Below, piece by piece: positions 23,653 through 32,776 of a stretch of 64,000 nt of DNA. Where the stretch lies: positions 1 through 64,000 of the forward strand of contig NZ_JAMBOL010000003.1 in the NCBI RefSeq assembly GCF_023715605.1, read 5' to 3'. The position numbers were made by a program, and so were the translations under genes. The notes under the pieces were generated by a model. That model ran no database searches and was not told where the DNA came from. It worked only from the letters and a program-made list of their open reading frames with translations. Source of the stretch: Halalkalibacter oceani (GTDB taxonomy: Bacteria; Bacillota; Bacilli; Bacillales; Bacillaceae_D). How positions within the stretch are numbered: the stretch's first letter is position 1; each line of letters opens with the position of its first letter.

Positions 23653-24846
23653 ATGTACAGGCATGTAAATTCAAAAACGTATACGATGGCAGCGGGTCAT
23701 TTGTTTTGCGACATGAATCAAGGAGCTCTTCCGGCCATATTACCTTTTTTAATTTTGAATTACGGGTTTAGTTACACGGCGGCCGCCGGCTTAATCTTGG
23801 CGGCAAATATCATATCTTCTATCTTTCAACCTTTAATAGGGCTATACTCCGACAAGGCATCTAAAGGCTGGATGGTTCCACTGGGATTGCTGCTCAGCGG
23901 CGGGGGCTTAGCGGCTATCGGTTTTTTATCGAATTATTGGCTTATTTTTATTTCGGTTATGATGAGCGGGCTTGGCATCGCCATCTTCCATCCCGAAGCA
24001 GCAAAGACCGTCCACATGACATCAGGTGAACAGAAAGCCACAAGCATGAGTGTTTTTTCATTGGGAGGCACAATGGGCTTTGCGCTTGGCCCCATTGTTG
24101 TCACTGTCTCTGTTCTTCTATGGGGGCTCCAAGGGCTTCTTACATTAATCATCCCTGCTATTAGCATGGGCTTGATTACGATGAGACCGCTAAACAAACC
24201 TGTTACGAAAAACGATGGTATGGAAAAGAAGGAACGTACGCGTCCTGATGAAATCAAAATCGATCAGTGGAAGCCATTTTCCCTTTTAAGCATTGTTCTT
24301 TGTGTTCGTTCGATCGTGTTTTATGGCTTAAACACGTTTATTCCACTTCTTTGGGTTTCTGTTTTCCTTCAATCGGGCAGTTCAGGCAATGTCTTATTGA
24401 GTCTGTTTTTATTGTTCGGCGCGCTGGGAACGATAATGGGCGGAAGAATAGCTGATACATACGGACTTGTTAAACTTATTCGAATAAGCTTTGCCCTATT
24501 AGTGCCCATCCTGTTTCTCCTGTCGGCAACCGATTCACCACTTCTAGCAGGAGGATTCATCCTATTAGCGGGGATCTTTATTTTTATGCCCTACAGTTCA
24601 ATGGTCGTCTTAGGGCAAAAATATTTGCCAAACAGGCTTGGTCTGGCTTCAGGAATTACGCTTGGGGTTGCAGTAAGTGCAGGGGGAATTTTCGCGCCAG
24701 TATTAGGCAGAATCGCTGACAGCTACGGCATCCAAACCGTCTTGTTGGTTTTATCCTGTATATCGATCATTTCCATGCTATTTTCTTATACACTTTCTGT
24801 AGATAAAAAGCCTGCCGTCAACTCACGGTCAGTAACCGAACGTTAA
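23653..24846 (+). CDS. MFS efflux transporter, fosmidomycin-resistance (Fsr) family
   Basis: 397 residues with twelve transmembrane helices and the Fsr-type N-terminus GHLFCDMNQGALPAILPFL, motif A-like GLYSDKASKGW and a second-half GGRIADTYG repeat. Fsr members extrude fosmidomycin and other small drugs. ATG 23653 follows GGGAGG at 6 bases; a longer frame from 23605 has no ribosome site. The gene's last codons lie within its terminator hairpin. Confidence 0.9.
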   Translation: MYRHVNSKTYTMAAGHLFCDMNQGALPAILPFLILNYGFSYTAAAGLILAANIISSIFQPLIGLYSDKASKGWMVPLGLLLSGGGLAAIGFLSNYWLIFISVMMSGLGIAIFHPEAAKTVHMTSGEQKATSMSVFSLGGTMGFALGPIVVTVSVLLWGLQGLLTLIIPAISMGLITMRPLNKPVTKNDGMEKKERTRPDEIKIDQWKPFSLLSIVLCVRSIVFYGLNTFIPLLWVSVFLQSGSSGNVLLSLFLLFGALGTIMGGRIADTYGLVKLIRISFALLVPILFLLSATDSPLLAGGFILLAGIFIFMPYSSMVVLGQKYLPNRLGLASGITLGVAVSAGGIFAPVLGRIADSYGIQTVLLVLSCISIISMLFSYTLSVDKKPAVNSRSVTER

Positions 24847-24856
24847 CGGCAGGCTT
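24808..24856. terminator. Bidirectional terminator at the end of the Fsr-like gene
   Basis: AAGCCTGCCGTCAAC and GTTAACGGCAGGCTT form a 15-bp stem with one mismatch. It separates the MFS gene from the convergent small-peptide genes. Confidence 0.85.
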
Positions 24857-24876
24857 CTCATGCCTCAAGATGCTTA

Positions 24877-25089
24877 TTATAAAGCGTAGTAATAAATGCC
24901 CCCGTTGGAATCCATATACAGACCCGTTGGGATATCCGACTGGCCATTTCCTGGTGAGTAATACAGCTGCGAGCAGCAGGAGGAGCCGTCATTCCACCAA
25001 TAGCTGAAACCACTTGCGGAAGCGCTGGAGGCAAACAAGGTCAAACTAAGAATCGCCGCTCCAACAAGCAACATCAGTTTTTTTCTCAT
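24877..25089 (-). CDS. Small secreted peptide A (paralogue of the next gene)
   Basis: 70 residues from the second of two adjacent ATG codons (25092 or 25089), behind GAGGTGA. An N-terminal signal peptide (MRKKLMLLVGAAILSLTLFA) with an ASSASA cleavage site is followed by a mature peptide of about 43 residues rich in Tyr, Ser and Gly: SGFSYWWNDGSSCCSQLYYS and further. The motif YW-x-NDGSS-x3-QLYY is shared with the tandem paralogue. This copy has a CC pair. I do not recognise the family; no immunity or modification gene is beside it. Confidence 0.72.
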   Translation of the reverse strand: MRKKLMLLVGAAILSLTLFASSASASGFSYWWNDGSSCCSQLYYSPGNGQSDIPTGLYMDSNGGIYYYAL

Positions 25090-25134
25090 CATTTTCACCT
25101 CATTGAAATTTTTGGCCCGATTCATTCTGATTGG

Positions 25135-25365
25135 TTAGTACGGAAGGTAGAAAATTTCATGCGTGGAGCTGAAGTCATAGATCGTGCCAGTGCCACCCAT
25201 ATAGTAAGGCAAGCCATAAGCACCACTTCCATCTGTATAGTACAATTGGTTCCAGGAACTGCTGCCGTCATTGAACCAATACGTGTAGTTAGCTGAAGCA
25301 CTGGAAGCGAAAAGAGCAAGCGAGAGCACGAGGATCAGAACAGTTACGATCATTTTCTTTCTCAC
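25135..25365 (-). CDS. Small secreted peptide B
   Basis: 76 residues from GTG 25365, which has a perfect AGGAGG eight bases upstream. The signal peptide ends ASSASA and the mature peptide begins NYTYWFNDGSSSWNQLYYTD, followed by a Gly/Tyr-rich tail. It shares signal peptide and core motif with peptide A but has SW in place of CC. The two genes are 45 bases apart and may form one transcript. Function unknown; a matrix, bacteriocin-like or signalling peptide are possibilities. Confidence 0.75.
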   Translation of the reverse strand: MRKKMIVTVLILVLSLALFASSASANYTYWFNDGSSSWNQLYYTDGSGAYGLPYYMGGTGTIYDFSSTHEIFYLPY

Positions 25366-25739
25366 AGGATCAACCTCCTTTCCCGTAATATACCTGCTTT
25401 TTATACTCAAATCATAATCAAATGCTCACATACTCACAAGGGTAGATAGTCGTTTAAACGACGGGGCTTTCCTACCGAGAAAACCATTACGTATGGTGAA
25501 AAGAAGGAAAAGGAAGGCCGCTCCAATCCTTCTACCTATTCCAAATGTCTGATAATTCCGAATTGTCGTTTATGAAAATAAAGGCCCGAATAGGTTCGCT
25601 TGTGCTAAACATGTCTACTATTCGGGCTTCAGCTTAAGAGGCTCAATGACAGGTGGAGAGAAGTTGAATGACAGATAAGAATGTGCAAGAATATGGATAT
25701 CCACGAAAGAGGAAGCTACTAGACGAGGAGGCAGCATTC
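25366..25739. other. Intergenic region with palindrome and hairpin
   Basis: It holds a perfect 14-base palindrome GTCGTTTAAACGAC at 25449-25462 upstream of the secreted-peptide genes, and a hairpin GCCCGAATAG/CTATTCGGGC at 25584-25627 that could end a transcript. An alternative ATG start of the SRPBCC gene is at 25668. No gene is supported in the rest. Confidence 0.5.
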
Positions 25740-26216
25740 ATGAGTACGTACGGCAATCTTGAGGAGAAAGAGGGAAGACCTGTTTTGGTTTTTCAGCGCA
25801 ACTATTCATTTAGCCCTGAAAAGGTATTTCGTTTTATCACAGAGCCTGATTATTTTACCCAATGGTACCCCTTCGCAACTGGAGAGATGGATCTTACCAT
25901 TGGTGGAAAGATAACATTCGATGATGGGGAAGGGTCACTTTATGAGGCTGTGATTACCGAATTCCATCCTCCCCATGCCATTTCTTTTCAAGAAATCGAT
26001 GATTTGCTGGAGATCCAGATCGATGCCACGGAGCAAGGATCGACCTTGACGTTCAGGCATACGTTTGATGATCGCGAAATGGCGTTATATACGGCCGCCG
26101 GATGGCACAGATGCCTCGATGTCCTCGGCCAATTAATCGATGGTCGCGCAATAGAATGGCCAGATAATGCCCTGGAACTGCGTGAATTCTACAAAAAGAA
26201 ATTTATGCAGCCATAA
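25740..26216 (+). CDS. SRPBCC / AHSA1-type START-like domain protein
   Basis: 158 residues of one AHSA1 domain: RNYSFSPEKVFRFITEPDYFTQWYPF at the N-terminus, GGKITFDDGEG in the sheet and AAGWHRCLDVLGQL in the C-terminal helix. Such proteins have a hydrophobic ligand pocket; ligands are mostly unknown. I prefer ATG 25740 (GAGGAGG at 8 bases) because family members usually begin MSTYGxLEExxGRP; ATG 25668, also with a ribosome site, would add 24 charged residues. Confidence 0.85.
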   Translation: MSTYGNLEEKEGRPVLVFQRNYSFSPEKVFRFITEPDYFTQWYPFATGEMDLTIGGKITFDDGEGSLYEAVITEFHPPHAISFQEIDDLLEIQIDATEQGSTLTFRHTFDDREMALYTAAGWHRCLDVLGQLIDGRAIEWPDNALELREFYKKKFMQP

Positions 26217-26346
26217 TCCATTGCGATCCGTTTGATCAAACGTGTGTAAGCATGGTATAAGTGTAAAGAGGCAAGGGTGGTTTGCCTTTAATTTTGGGAT
26301 AAGGGGTTTACTGTTCATCCCATCATGAGAGGAATGGAAGTTTAGG

Positions 26347-27336
26347 ATGAACGATAATTTTTGGCGTGATTTACCACGACCTTTTTTTATACTGGCACCA
26401 ATGGAAGAAGTGACGGATGTTGTGTTTCGTCATGTTGTGAGCGCAGCGGCCAGACCTGATGTGTTTTTTACGGAGTTCACAAACAGTGATAGCTATTGTC
26501 ATCCAGAGGGAAAACAAAGCGTGCGCGGGCGTTTGACGTATACTGAGGATGAACAGCCGATTGTCGCTCATATATGGGGAGATAAGCCTGAAAGCTTTCG
26601 CGAAATGAGCATTGGGATGGCAGAGCTTGGGTTCAAGGGGCTTGATATTAACATGGGATGTCCCGTGCCTAATGTCACCCAGCATGGAAAGGGAAGCGGC
26701 CTTATTCGCCGGCCGGAAGTGGCAGCAGAATTAATCCAGGCTGCCAAAGCAGGGGGATTGCCCGTAAGTGTCAAAACCCGACTTGGGTACACCGATGTAG
26801 ACGAGTGGCGCGATTGGCTGACGCATATTTTGAAACAGGATATTGTCAATCTTTCCATTCATCTGCGGACAAGAGCGGAAATGAGCAAAGCGGATGCTCA
26901 TTGGGAGCTGATTCCCGAGATTAAGAAGCTCCGCGATCAGATAGCACCCAATACGCTCTTGACGATCAATGGCGATATTCCGGATCGTCAAACCGGGTTG
27001 AAGCTCGCCCGCCAATATGATATTGACGGGGTTATGATTGGCCGCGGCATTTTCGCCAATCCATTTGCCTTTGAAACGGAGCCGAAAGAGCATAGCAGCA
27101 AGGAATTGCTTGATCTTTTGCGCTTGCATCTCGACCTCCATGATCAATACGCAGATTTGGGCCTGCGGCCGTTTAAAGCTCTTCATCGCTTTTTTAAGAT
27201 CTATGTCAAAGGATTTCGCGGCGCAAGCGGCTTACGAAATCAGCTCATGAACACAGAGTCAACAGAGGAAGTCCGCGACATGCTCGATCGCTTTGAAGCA
27301 AGTCAGCTTGAAGAAATGGACATTCACTCCTCATAA
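26347..27336 (+). CDS. tRNA-dihydrouridine synthase
   Basis: 329 residues. FMN-dependent TIM-barrel enzyme that reduces uridines of tRNA. The N-terminal [12 protein letters not shown], catalytic C105 in NMGCPVPNV, the KTRLGY phosphate loop and the [16 protein letters not shown]-binding end are present, followed by the helical tRNA-binding domain. It resembles the DusC-like Bacillus copies rather than the DusB copy next to folK. Monocistronic, closed by a terminator. Confidence 0.92.
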   Translation: MNDNFWRDLPRPFFILAPMEEVTDVVFRHVVSAAARPDVFFTEFTNSDSYCHPEGKQSVRGRLTYTEDEQPIVAHIWGDKPESFREMSIGMAELGFKGLDINMGCPVPNVTQHGKGSGLIRRPEVAAELIQAAKAGGLPVSVKTRLGYTDVDEWRDWLTHILKQDIVNLSIHLRTRAEMSKADAHWELIPEIKKLRDQIAPNTLLTINGDIPDRQTGLKLARQYDIDGVMIGRGIFANPFAFETEPKEHSSKELLDLLRLHLDLHDQYADLGLRPFKALHRFFKIYVKGFRGASGLRNQLMNTESTEEVRDMLDRFEASQLEEMDIHSS

Positions 27337-27350
27337 AAGCGAACAGTTAC

Positions 27351-27400
27351 TTGGCTGGTGGAAAGCCGGTGTTGAACCGGATTCCTGCCAGTCAATTTTG
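27351..27400 (+). terminator. Terminator of the dus gene
   Basis: Two-part stem: outer TTGGCTGGTGGAA with TTCCTGCCAGTCAA (wobble and one bulge), inner GCCGG with CCGG; TTTTGG follows. Confidence 0.65.
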
Positions 27401-27490
27401 GTTTCTGCGGTTGATTAGGCATGAATAGGAAACGATAGGAAACGTATTTCAGCCATTATCCTCCATTCGCCCTTATCTTAATAAGAAAAA

Positions 27491-27880
27491 TTAATCTTTC
27501 TTCATGCATACCATTAAATAAAAACCAAGAAAAATGAGCATAAATTGTTCTATTAATCCGCTATTAATATTAGTATATCTAATGGTTCCAAAGCTAATCA
27601 GTAGAGTTACCGTAATGGTGATGGTAAACGGAATGACTCCACCTAGTACGAACTGCAAGAAATGAAAGCGCCACGTACCATTTTTTTCTTTTTCCCGGAT
27701 CAGAAGGAAGGATCCCAAAGAAATCCCAAAAAATATATGAACGAAACAGGAGGTAATAACCATTAAGTTTTGTTCAGGGTCATCAAAGCTTAAGGGCATT
27801 CGATTTCTCCATTCTAATAACCAGCCTAATAAAAAGACAAATAATGTAAGGGAAATTGGATAAAGAAAATTTCGATACAT
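27491..27880 (-). CDS. Hypothetical membrane protein
   Basis: 129 residues with about four transmembrane helices (starting LYPISLTLFVFLLGWLLEW) and a basic loop REKEKNGTWRFHF between helices 2 and 3. ATG 27880 has GGAGTGA five bases upstream; the longer frame to 27919 lacks a ribosome site. No family recognised. It is separate from the upstream lipoprotein gene by 100 bases on the same strand and may be co-transcribed. Confidence 0.65.
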   Translation of the reverse strand: MYRNFLYPISLTLFVFLLGWLLEWRNRMPLSFDDPEQNLMVITSCFVHIFFGISLGSFLLIREKEKNGTWRFHFLQFVLGGVIPFTITITVTLLISFGTIRYTNINSGLIEQFMLIFLGFYLMVCMKKD

Positions 27881-27980
27881 ACGATCACTCCAGCTTAAAA
27901 ATTTGAAACAAGAGGACAAGTAGTCACAGCATCCAATTAGATCAACGTAAAAAAGAGAATTATTCCAGTCAATTTCTATT

Positions 27981-28451
27981 TCATTCTGTTTTTCCTTCTT
28001 GAAAGGAGGCTAAAGTATCGCCTAATTTAATCTGTTCAGCTTTTTTTATAAGGTCGCTATTCATTTGGATAAGAAAGAGTTTGGTGACGGCGTCATCCGT
28101 GCAATGATCCCTTTGCGCCTCAAGTTGCAAATCAATGAGTGCGGCTTCTTCCGCAAAAGACACTTCTTTAATGTTTTTAGGACAAGTAGAAGATTCTAGT
28201 GTTTCCACATATATAAACCCTTGATCTTCCCAATTGTTTTTGTCAACATCAGTAAGGCTTTGAGGAAGAAAAATAGCCAAAGCCTCCCGATCTAAAATTT
28301 TTTGAGCGTACAAGCTGTCATGTCCTATAAGCTGCACATCCACAGGTGAGAGATGGTTTTCTAAAATGATGACATTCGCTTCTTGCTGTTGCGTGCTGCA
28401 TGCTGAAAGAAACACGATCACTGTCAAATAAAACGAGAAGACTTTTTTCAC
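27981..28451 (-). CDS. Hypothetical lipoprotein
   Basis: 156 residues. Signal peptide MKKVFSFYLTVIVFLSAC with lipobox LSAC (C18), then a soluble domain of mixed alpha/beta character with two further cysteines. GTG 28451 has AAGGAGG at 7 bases; ATG 28457 would be directly on the ribosome site. Family not recognised. Confidence 0.68.
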   Translation of the reverse strand: MKKVFSFYLTVIVFLSACSTQQQEANVIILENHLSPVDVQLIGHDSLYAQKILDREALAIFLPQSLTDVDKNNWEDQGFIYVETLESSTCPKNIKEVSFAEEAALIDLQLEAQRDHCTDDAVTKLFLIQMNSDLIKKAEQIKLGDTLASFQEGKTE

Positions 28452-28781
28452 TGTCATCCTCCTTATTTACGCTTTGCTTTATATCATAGCATTTAATAAA
28501 GGATAACTTTTTGAAAGTTAGTATATTTTATTTTATCGGGGAAGCAAGAAAATGGCGGATATGCTGTGCGAATTTTTGCTCCTGAGAATAATACAAAATT
28601 CTGTCTGGAGACAGTCGGCTTTCAAACCATTGTCCGCATGCTATTTGCTTTGTAATAGTGGGTGGTATTACCTAATCAAACTGAATTATTTGAGAAGAAG
28701 AGACCTGCTTGTTAGCAGGTCTGAGAAGATATGGCATTGCCGTCCGTTTTGGCCATCCTTAGCATGGCGTACAATATATTT
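28452..28781. other. Intergenic region with possible gene remnant
   Basis: A plus-strand frame without start (28515-28655) reads GGYAVRIFAPENNTKFCLET and VGFQTIVRMLFAL, resembling the last strand and helix of an acetyltransferase-like protein, and ends in TAA. A hairpin AGACCTGC/GCAGGTCT lies at 28702-28723. No complete gene is visible. Confidence 0.35.
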
Positions 28782-29537
28782 TTAGAGCAAATGTCCGCCT
28801 GATGCTTCAATGTCCTGGGCTGTAACCCAGCCGAAATCATCGGACAATAGGTTTACAATGACCTTGGCCAGATCTTCGGGTTTGCCGATTCTGCCGAATG
28901 CAGACTGTTCTGCCAGAGGCTGGATGAATTCCGGATGTTTATCGAATGCTCCATCGCCGAAATTGCTGTGCGTAGGGCCAGGAGAAACGGCGTTAACCCG
29001 AATTTTGCGTGGCGCAAGCTCTTTGGCGATGTACCGGGTCCACGAAGAGAATGCTGCTTTTAATGAGCCATATGCGGAGTAGCCGGGAAAGGATTGGTTC
29101 TTGGCTGTGCTTGTCGTATTTACGATGGCCCCGGCATCATCCATGAACCGGACTAGATGCTGAGTTAAGAAAACAGGTCCTTTGAAGTTTGTATTAAGAA
29201 TCTTGTCGAAATACTCTTCGCTCATATCAGCGAACAACATTGGACCACCAACACCACCGTTATTGACTAAATAATCAAAAGTCGTTCTGTTCCAAATTTC
29301 CTGGAGGCTCTTTTGAACTTCCAGAACGAACCCTTCGAATGACGATAGGTGGGACAGATCCAGTTTTAGTGCTACTGCCCGAACTTCTTTGTTCTTCTCA
29401 ATTTCCTTAACGACAGCTTCCGCTCTGTCCTGATAGGAGTGGTATGTGAGAATGACGCCGACTCCACGTTTACCAAGCTCAAGCGCGGTTGCTTTTCCAA
29501 TGCCGTTACTTCCTCCGGTTACGATTGCGATTTTCAT
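28782..29537 (-). CDS. SDR-family oxidoreductase
   Basis: 251 residues. Classical short-chain dehydrogenase with TGGSNGIGKA cofactor loop (residues 7-16), NNGG, and a catalytic Ser-Tyr-Lys set in STAKNQSFPGYSAYGSLKAA (the Y and K are four residues apart). NADPH preference is suggested by the Tyr-His-Ser after strand 2. Substrate unknown. It is divergent from the AraC-type regulator at 29744, which probably controls it. Confidence 0.9.
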   Translation of the reverse strand: MKIAIVTGGSNGIGKATALELGKRGVGVILTYHSYQDRAEAVVKEIEKNKEVRAVALKLDLSHLSSFEGFVLEVQKSLQEIWNRTTFDYLVNNGGVGGPMLFADMSEEYFDKILNTNFKGPVFLTQHLVRFMDDAGAIVNTTSTAKNQSFPGYSAYGSLKAAFSSWTRYIAKELAPRKIRVNAVSPGPTHSNFGDGAFDKHPEFIQPLAEQSAFGRIGKPEDLAKVIVNLLSDDFGWVTAQDIEASGGHLL

Positions 29538-29743
29538 AATTATCCTCCTTTTTTGTTGTCGACCTAGCTTCCATTTTAGTCGTTTCTACTGATGCCAGAT
29601 AGATTCAATCCTGCCTTTTTATTGCCTAAAAACACCGATGATACGTCCAGATCATCCGGTCTACCCTATTAGGAGAGTTTAAAAATGCCGAATTGTTTCA
29701 GCGCTTTATTGAGGAATAGAAAGGCGTGTGATAGAATTTGCGT

Positions 29744-30631
29744 ATGAATAACGTTAAAAATGAAATTATCGATCTAATGAAAAGAGCAGGCACTCGACCA
29801 CTCGAAACTGGAGTGCCGGGGCTGAGCATGATTAAGGGAGACATTCCCGCACATCAACTCGCAGCGCTTTACAAGCCGATGATTGGTTTTACGGTTCAAG
29901 GAACAAAGATTCTTTCAATTGGGAATCGCAGCACTGCCTTGGAAGGCCCTTCCTATCATGTGCTTCCGCTACATGTTCCTGCAACGGGAAGTGTACATCA
30001 AGACCGTGATGGCCGTCCATATATGGCTCTCGGTCTTGAGTTGAATCAGCATGTTCTTCAGAGCTTATTAAGAGATCTTCCTGAAGATTTAGTGCCAATT
30101 GCTTCTGAACGGTTCGCCGCTTGTGAAATAGACATTGAATTGATGGAGGCTTGGCTTCGGTTATTGCGATTATCGAAAACACCAAGAGATATTCCGGCTC
30201 TTGCGCCAGCCTATGAACGAGAAATCCTTTATCGTGTTCTGATGGGCCCCCAAGGATGGTATTTGAGGCAGCTTGGCTTGCGGGAAAGCAATTTCTCCAA
30301 GATTTCTCAGACTGTTCAATGGCTTCGCGATAATTATAAGAAGCCAATATCCATCGGCGAGATGGCATCAAAATCCGGTATGGCTATCAATACGTTTCAC
30401 CGTCATTTTAAACAGGCAACGGGTTTAAGTCCGATTCAATTTCAAAAGCAATTACGGCTACTGGAGGCTAGAAACCTCATTGCATTTGAAGGCTATGCAG
30501 TAGCCAGTGCCGCATATGAAGTTGGTTACCAGAGTCCTTCACAGTTTAACCGAGAGTACTCCCGCTTCTTCGGTACATCGCCAGCTCGGGATACCGAGAA
30601 ACTAAGACGAATCGAAGGCGCAAGAGATTAG
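29744..30631 (+). CDS. AraC-family transcription regulator with AraC_N cupin-like domain
   Basis: 295 residues. The N-terminal domain (about 20-170) carries the family landmarks YKPMIGFTVQGTKILSIGNR and HVPATGSVHQDRDGRPYMAL; the C-terminal part has two helix-turn-helix units (ISIGEMASKSGMAINTFHRHFKQATG and VASAAYEVGYQSPSQFNREYSRFFG). Members with this N-terminus control adjacent oxidoreductases, matching the divergent SDR gene. The start is ATG 29744; no good ribosome site is visible, so the TTG at 29738 remains possible. Confidence 0.88.
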   Translation: MNNVKNEIIDLMKRAGTRPLETGVPGLSMIKGDIPAHQLAALYKPMIGFTVQGTKILSIGNRSTALEGPSYHVLPLHVPATGSVHQDRDGRPYMALGLELNQHVLQSLLRDLPEDLVPIASERFAACEIDIELMEAWLRLLRLSKTPRDIPALAPAYEREILYRVLMGPQGWYLRQLGLRESNFSKISQTVQWLRDNYKKPISIGEMASKSGMAINTFHRHFKQATGLSPIQFQKQLRLLEARNLIAFEGYAVASAAYEVGYQSPSQFNREYSRFFGTSPARDTEKLRRIEGARD

Positions 30632-30805
30632 CCTCGGTTTCGTAAACAGGGAAATCAGACAAAGAGAATGGCAATTCCATTCAAATTGCGGAACTGAGGA
30701 ATTTGAGGAAATGGGATCGAGCGGCTTATTTATCCGGCCTACCATTAGCCCAAAAATATATTCTGTAGAAAAAGGGGTTGAAATTATTGGAAAGGTCAGT
30801 TACAT

Positions 30806-30823
30806 TAGTAATTGATCAATAAC
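30806..30823. promoter_or_regulatory. Putative TetR operator 1
   Basis: GTAATTGATCAATAAC 40 bases before the tetR start, sharing ATTGATCAAT with operator 3 and the outer ATTGAT/ATCAAT halves with operator 2. Confidence 0.55.
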
Positions 30824-30862
30824 ATTTTTTCCGTTAAATTAAAGTACAGGAGAGTTTATATC

Positions 30863-31384
30863 ATGGTTAAACCGAAGTGGGAAAGCCGTAAAGAAGAAAT
30901 CCTTGAAGCTGGTTTAGAAGTGTTTGCGAATCGAGGGTATTACAATACAACGACTGCACATATCGCAGAAAAAGCAGGCATTTCCCAGCCCTACGTATTT
31001 CGTTTTTTTAAAACAAAGGAAGATTTATTTATTGCAGCTTTGGAAAGAGCTTTTGAGAGAATTCTTAACACATTTCACAATGTTGAAGCCGCTCACGAAG
31101 AAGTGGGTAAAGAGATGGTTAAAGCCTATGAAGAATTAATGGTATCTAATCCTAATGAAGTGGCGTTGCAAGTAATCGCGATTTCAATCACAGAAGAAGC
31201 CATTCAAAAAGTAGTAAAATCAGGATTGGTTCGTATGAGGAATATCTTTTTGGAAAAATTCAAGCAAGCAGGAATAGACGAAGCAGAAAGAAACGCTACA
31301 TTCTCAATTGCAATGGGCATGCTCTGTAATATTTCTTATTTCTTAGATCTTCCTGAGTTCTTTGGCGATATGCCAAAGAACTAA
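30863..31384 (+). CDS. TetR-family transcription regulator
   Basis: 173 residues. HTH at about 25-48 (TTAHIAEKAGISQPYVFRFFKTKEDLF) and a helical ligand domain. ATG 30863 has AGGAGAG at 7 bases. Repeats of the ATTGAT-ATCAAT palindrome lie before this gene and before each downstream start, so it probably represses itself and the following oxidoreductase. Two former neighbours between 31500 and 31770 are decayed. Confidence 0.9.
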   Translation: MVKPKWESRKEEILEAGLEVFANRGYYNTTTAHIAEKAGISQPYVFRFFKTKEDLFIAALERAFERILNTFHNVEAAHEEVGKEMVKAYEELMVSNPNEVALQVIAISITEEAIQKVVKSGLVRMRNIFLEKFKQAGIDEAERNATFSIAMGMLCNISYFLDLPEFFGDMPKN

Positions 31385-31444
31385 CCGATAGATAATCGTT
31401 GAAAAATTTAAAAAGACTGCTGTAGTTTATTTTCTGCATATTTG

Positions 31445-31462
31445 TTATTGATTAATCAATAA
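31445..31462. promoter_or_regulatory. Putative TetR operator 2
   Basis: TTATTGATTAATCAATAA is a perfect 18-base palindrome. A ribosome site and an ATG that stops after four codons (31514-31528) follow, which looks like the start of a deleted gene. Confidence 0.6.
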
Positions 31463-31603
31463 AATTTTAACTGATGATAATGCAGAGAAGATGAATAAGA
31501 AGGAGGACAATCAATGAACAGTTCTTAATGGCTTTACCCTTTGCTTGTTGAACCATTCAGGTAAACGTAATCCAATCAATCAATAAAAAAGGAGTGTGAA
31601 AGA

Positions 31604-31771
31604 ATGAATACTGGTGTTCACCCTCATACCAAATCAAATGAGCGCAGCCCGAAACGATGGCTTGCTCTTGTATTTCTTGCTTTAGCTCAATTCTTAGAAT
31701 CATTAAATCCAGGAACATTCATACGCCGGTTAATTATTGATCAATCACTAATAAAGGAGTTAGTAAAATGA
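31604..31771 (+). pseudogene. N-terminal remnant of an MFS multidrug transporter
   Basis: ATG 31604 follows GGAG at 9 bases. The first 36 codons (...SNERSPKRWLALVFLALAQFL) read like the cytoplasmic start and first helix of DHA2/EmrB-type drug pumps; the frame then leaves the family and stops at the start codon of the next gene. About 95% of the transporter is deleted. It lies between TetR-type operators, suggesting the locus once encoded a TetR-controlled drug pump. Confidence 0.6.
31730..31750. promoter_or_regulatory. Putative TetR operator 3
   Basis: TTAATTATTGATCAATCACT immediately upstream of the ribosome site of the epimerase-like gene; contains the palindrome ATTGATCAAT also found in operator 1. 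A half-matching ATCAATCAATAA is at 31575-31586. Confidence 0.55.
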
Positions 31772-32730
31772 AAAAAGCGATTGTTTTAGGGGCAACTGGA
31801 GCGACGGGGCAAGTCATCATAACTGAACTATTAGCAAAAGACATCCAAGTTGTTGCTTTTGCACGCACTGAGACAAAATTAAAGGAATTAATGAAAAAGC
31901 ATCAGTATGATCAGAGATTGTCCTACAAAGTTGGAGATATATTTGATTATCAACAAATTGTAGCCGCAGCAGAAGGGGCAGAAATACTATTTCTCTGTTC
32001 TGGTGTGGCGTATCAGGAAATGGAAGAGAAACTTCTTTTGTTTGGAGAAAGTGCGATGAAAGCTGCCGATAGTTTAGGAGCTAAAATCGTCGTTGTTGAT
32101 GGAATTTACGTGTATGGATACCAAATTGCGAAAGGGAATGAAAGTCATCCTAAACACCCCCATACGAAAAAGGGAAAGCTAAGGGTAGATTACGAGAAGT
32201 TAATATTCAGTAACAAATGGCAAAACGCTAAAGCTTTAATTGTGAGACTTCCGGATTATTACGGAGCAACCTCCCAAGGCTCATACATGCAGCCAACATT
32301 AGAAGGGATGGCAAATAAAAAAGTATCGATCTTTTTTGGCAACCTGAAAACTCCGAGGGAATATGTCTATTTACCGGATGCAGGCAAAATGATTGTGAAT
32401 ATAGCGGAGAAAGATGATGCATACGGAGAGAACTGGAATATACCCGGAGCTGGGCTGATTTCGGGCAAAGAAATCATCGAGATCGCTCGTGAGGTAACGA
32501 GTAACCGTAAAATGGTCATTCCATTGACTAAAACTACCGTTCGTTTTATGGGGTTGTTTAGTTCATTTATGAGAGAAGTCGTTGAAATTATGTACCTTAC
32601 AAAAGAAGGATTTGTATTAAGCGGAGAAAAATACGAAAATCGTATCGGCCCGATACCGGCCACCCCTTATAGGCAAGGGATTGAGGAAACGTTACGCGTT
32701 TTAATGAATCGTAAAATCGATAAAAAATGA
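31768..32730 (+). CDS. NAD(P)-dependent epimerase/dehydratase-like protein
   Basis: 320 residues. Rossmann start KAIVLGATGATGQVI (GxTGxxG), an atypical SDR with VVDGIYVYG followed by no clear YxxxK, and a long C-terminal substrate domain. It matches atypical extended SDRs of the NmrA/epimerase group; the catalytic tyrosine is not certain. ATG 31768 has AAGGAG. The preceding palindromes suggest TetR control. Confidence 0.85.
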   Translation: MKKAIVLGATGATGQVIITELLAKDIQVVAFARTETKLKELMKKHQYDQRLSYKVGDIFDYQQIVAAAEGAEILFLCSGVAYQEMEEKLLLFGESAMKAADSLGAKIVVVDGIYVYGYQIAKGNESHPKHPHTKKGKLRVDYEKLIFSNKWQNAKALIVRLPDYYGATSQGSYMQPTLEGMANKKVSIFFGNLKTPREYVYLPDAGKMIVNIAEKDDAYGENWNIPGAGLISGKEIIEIAREVTSNRKMVIPLTKTTVRFMGLFSSFMREVVEIMYLTKEGFVLSGEKYENRIGPIPATPYRQGIEETLRVLMNRKIDKK

Positions 32731-32741
32731 TTGGTGGCTTC

Positions 32742-32776
32742 TTGGGTGTACGCGTAACTATATCGGGCACACCCAA
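32742..32776 (+). terminator. Terminator of the epimerase-like gene
   Basis: TTGGGTGT and ACACCCAA around a 19-base loop, 11 bases after the stop. The T-run is weak (GTGCTTCTT). Confidence 0.6.

Noticed and set aside
28552-28785. 77-codon plus-strand ORF
   Set aside because: No ribosome site, Trp/Cys-rich composition and overlap with the end of the SDR gene; another frame shows the more protein-like remnant.
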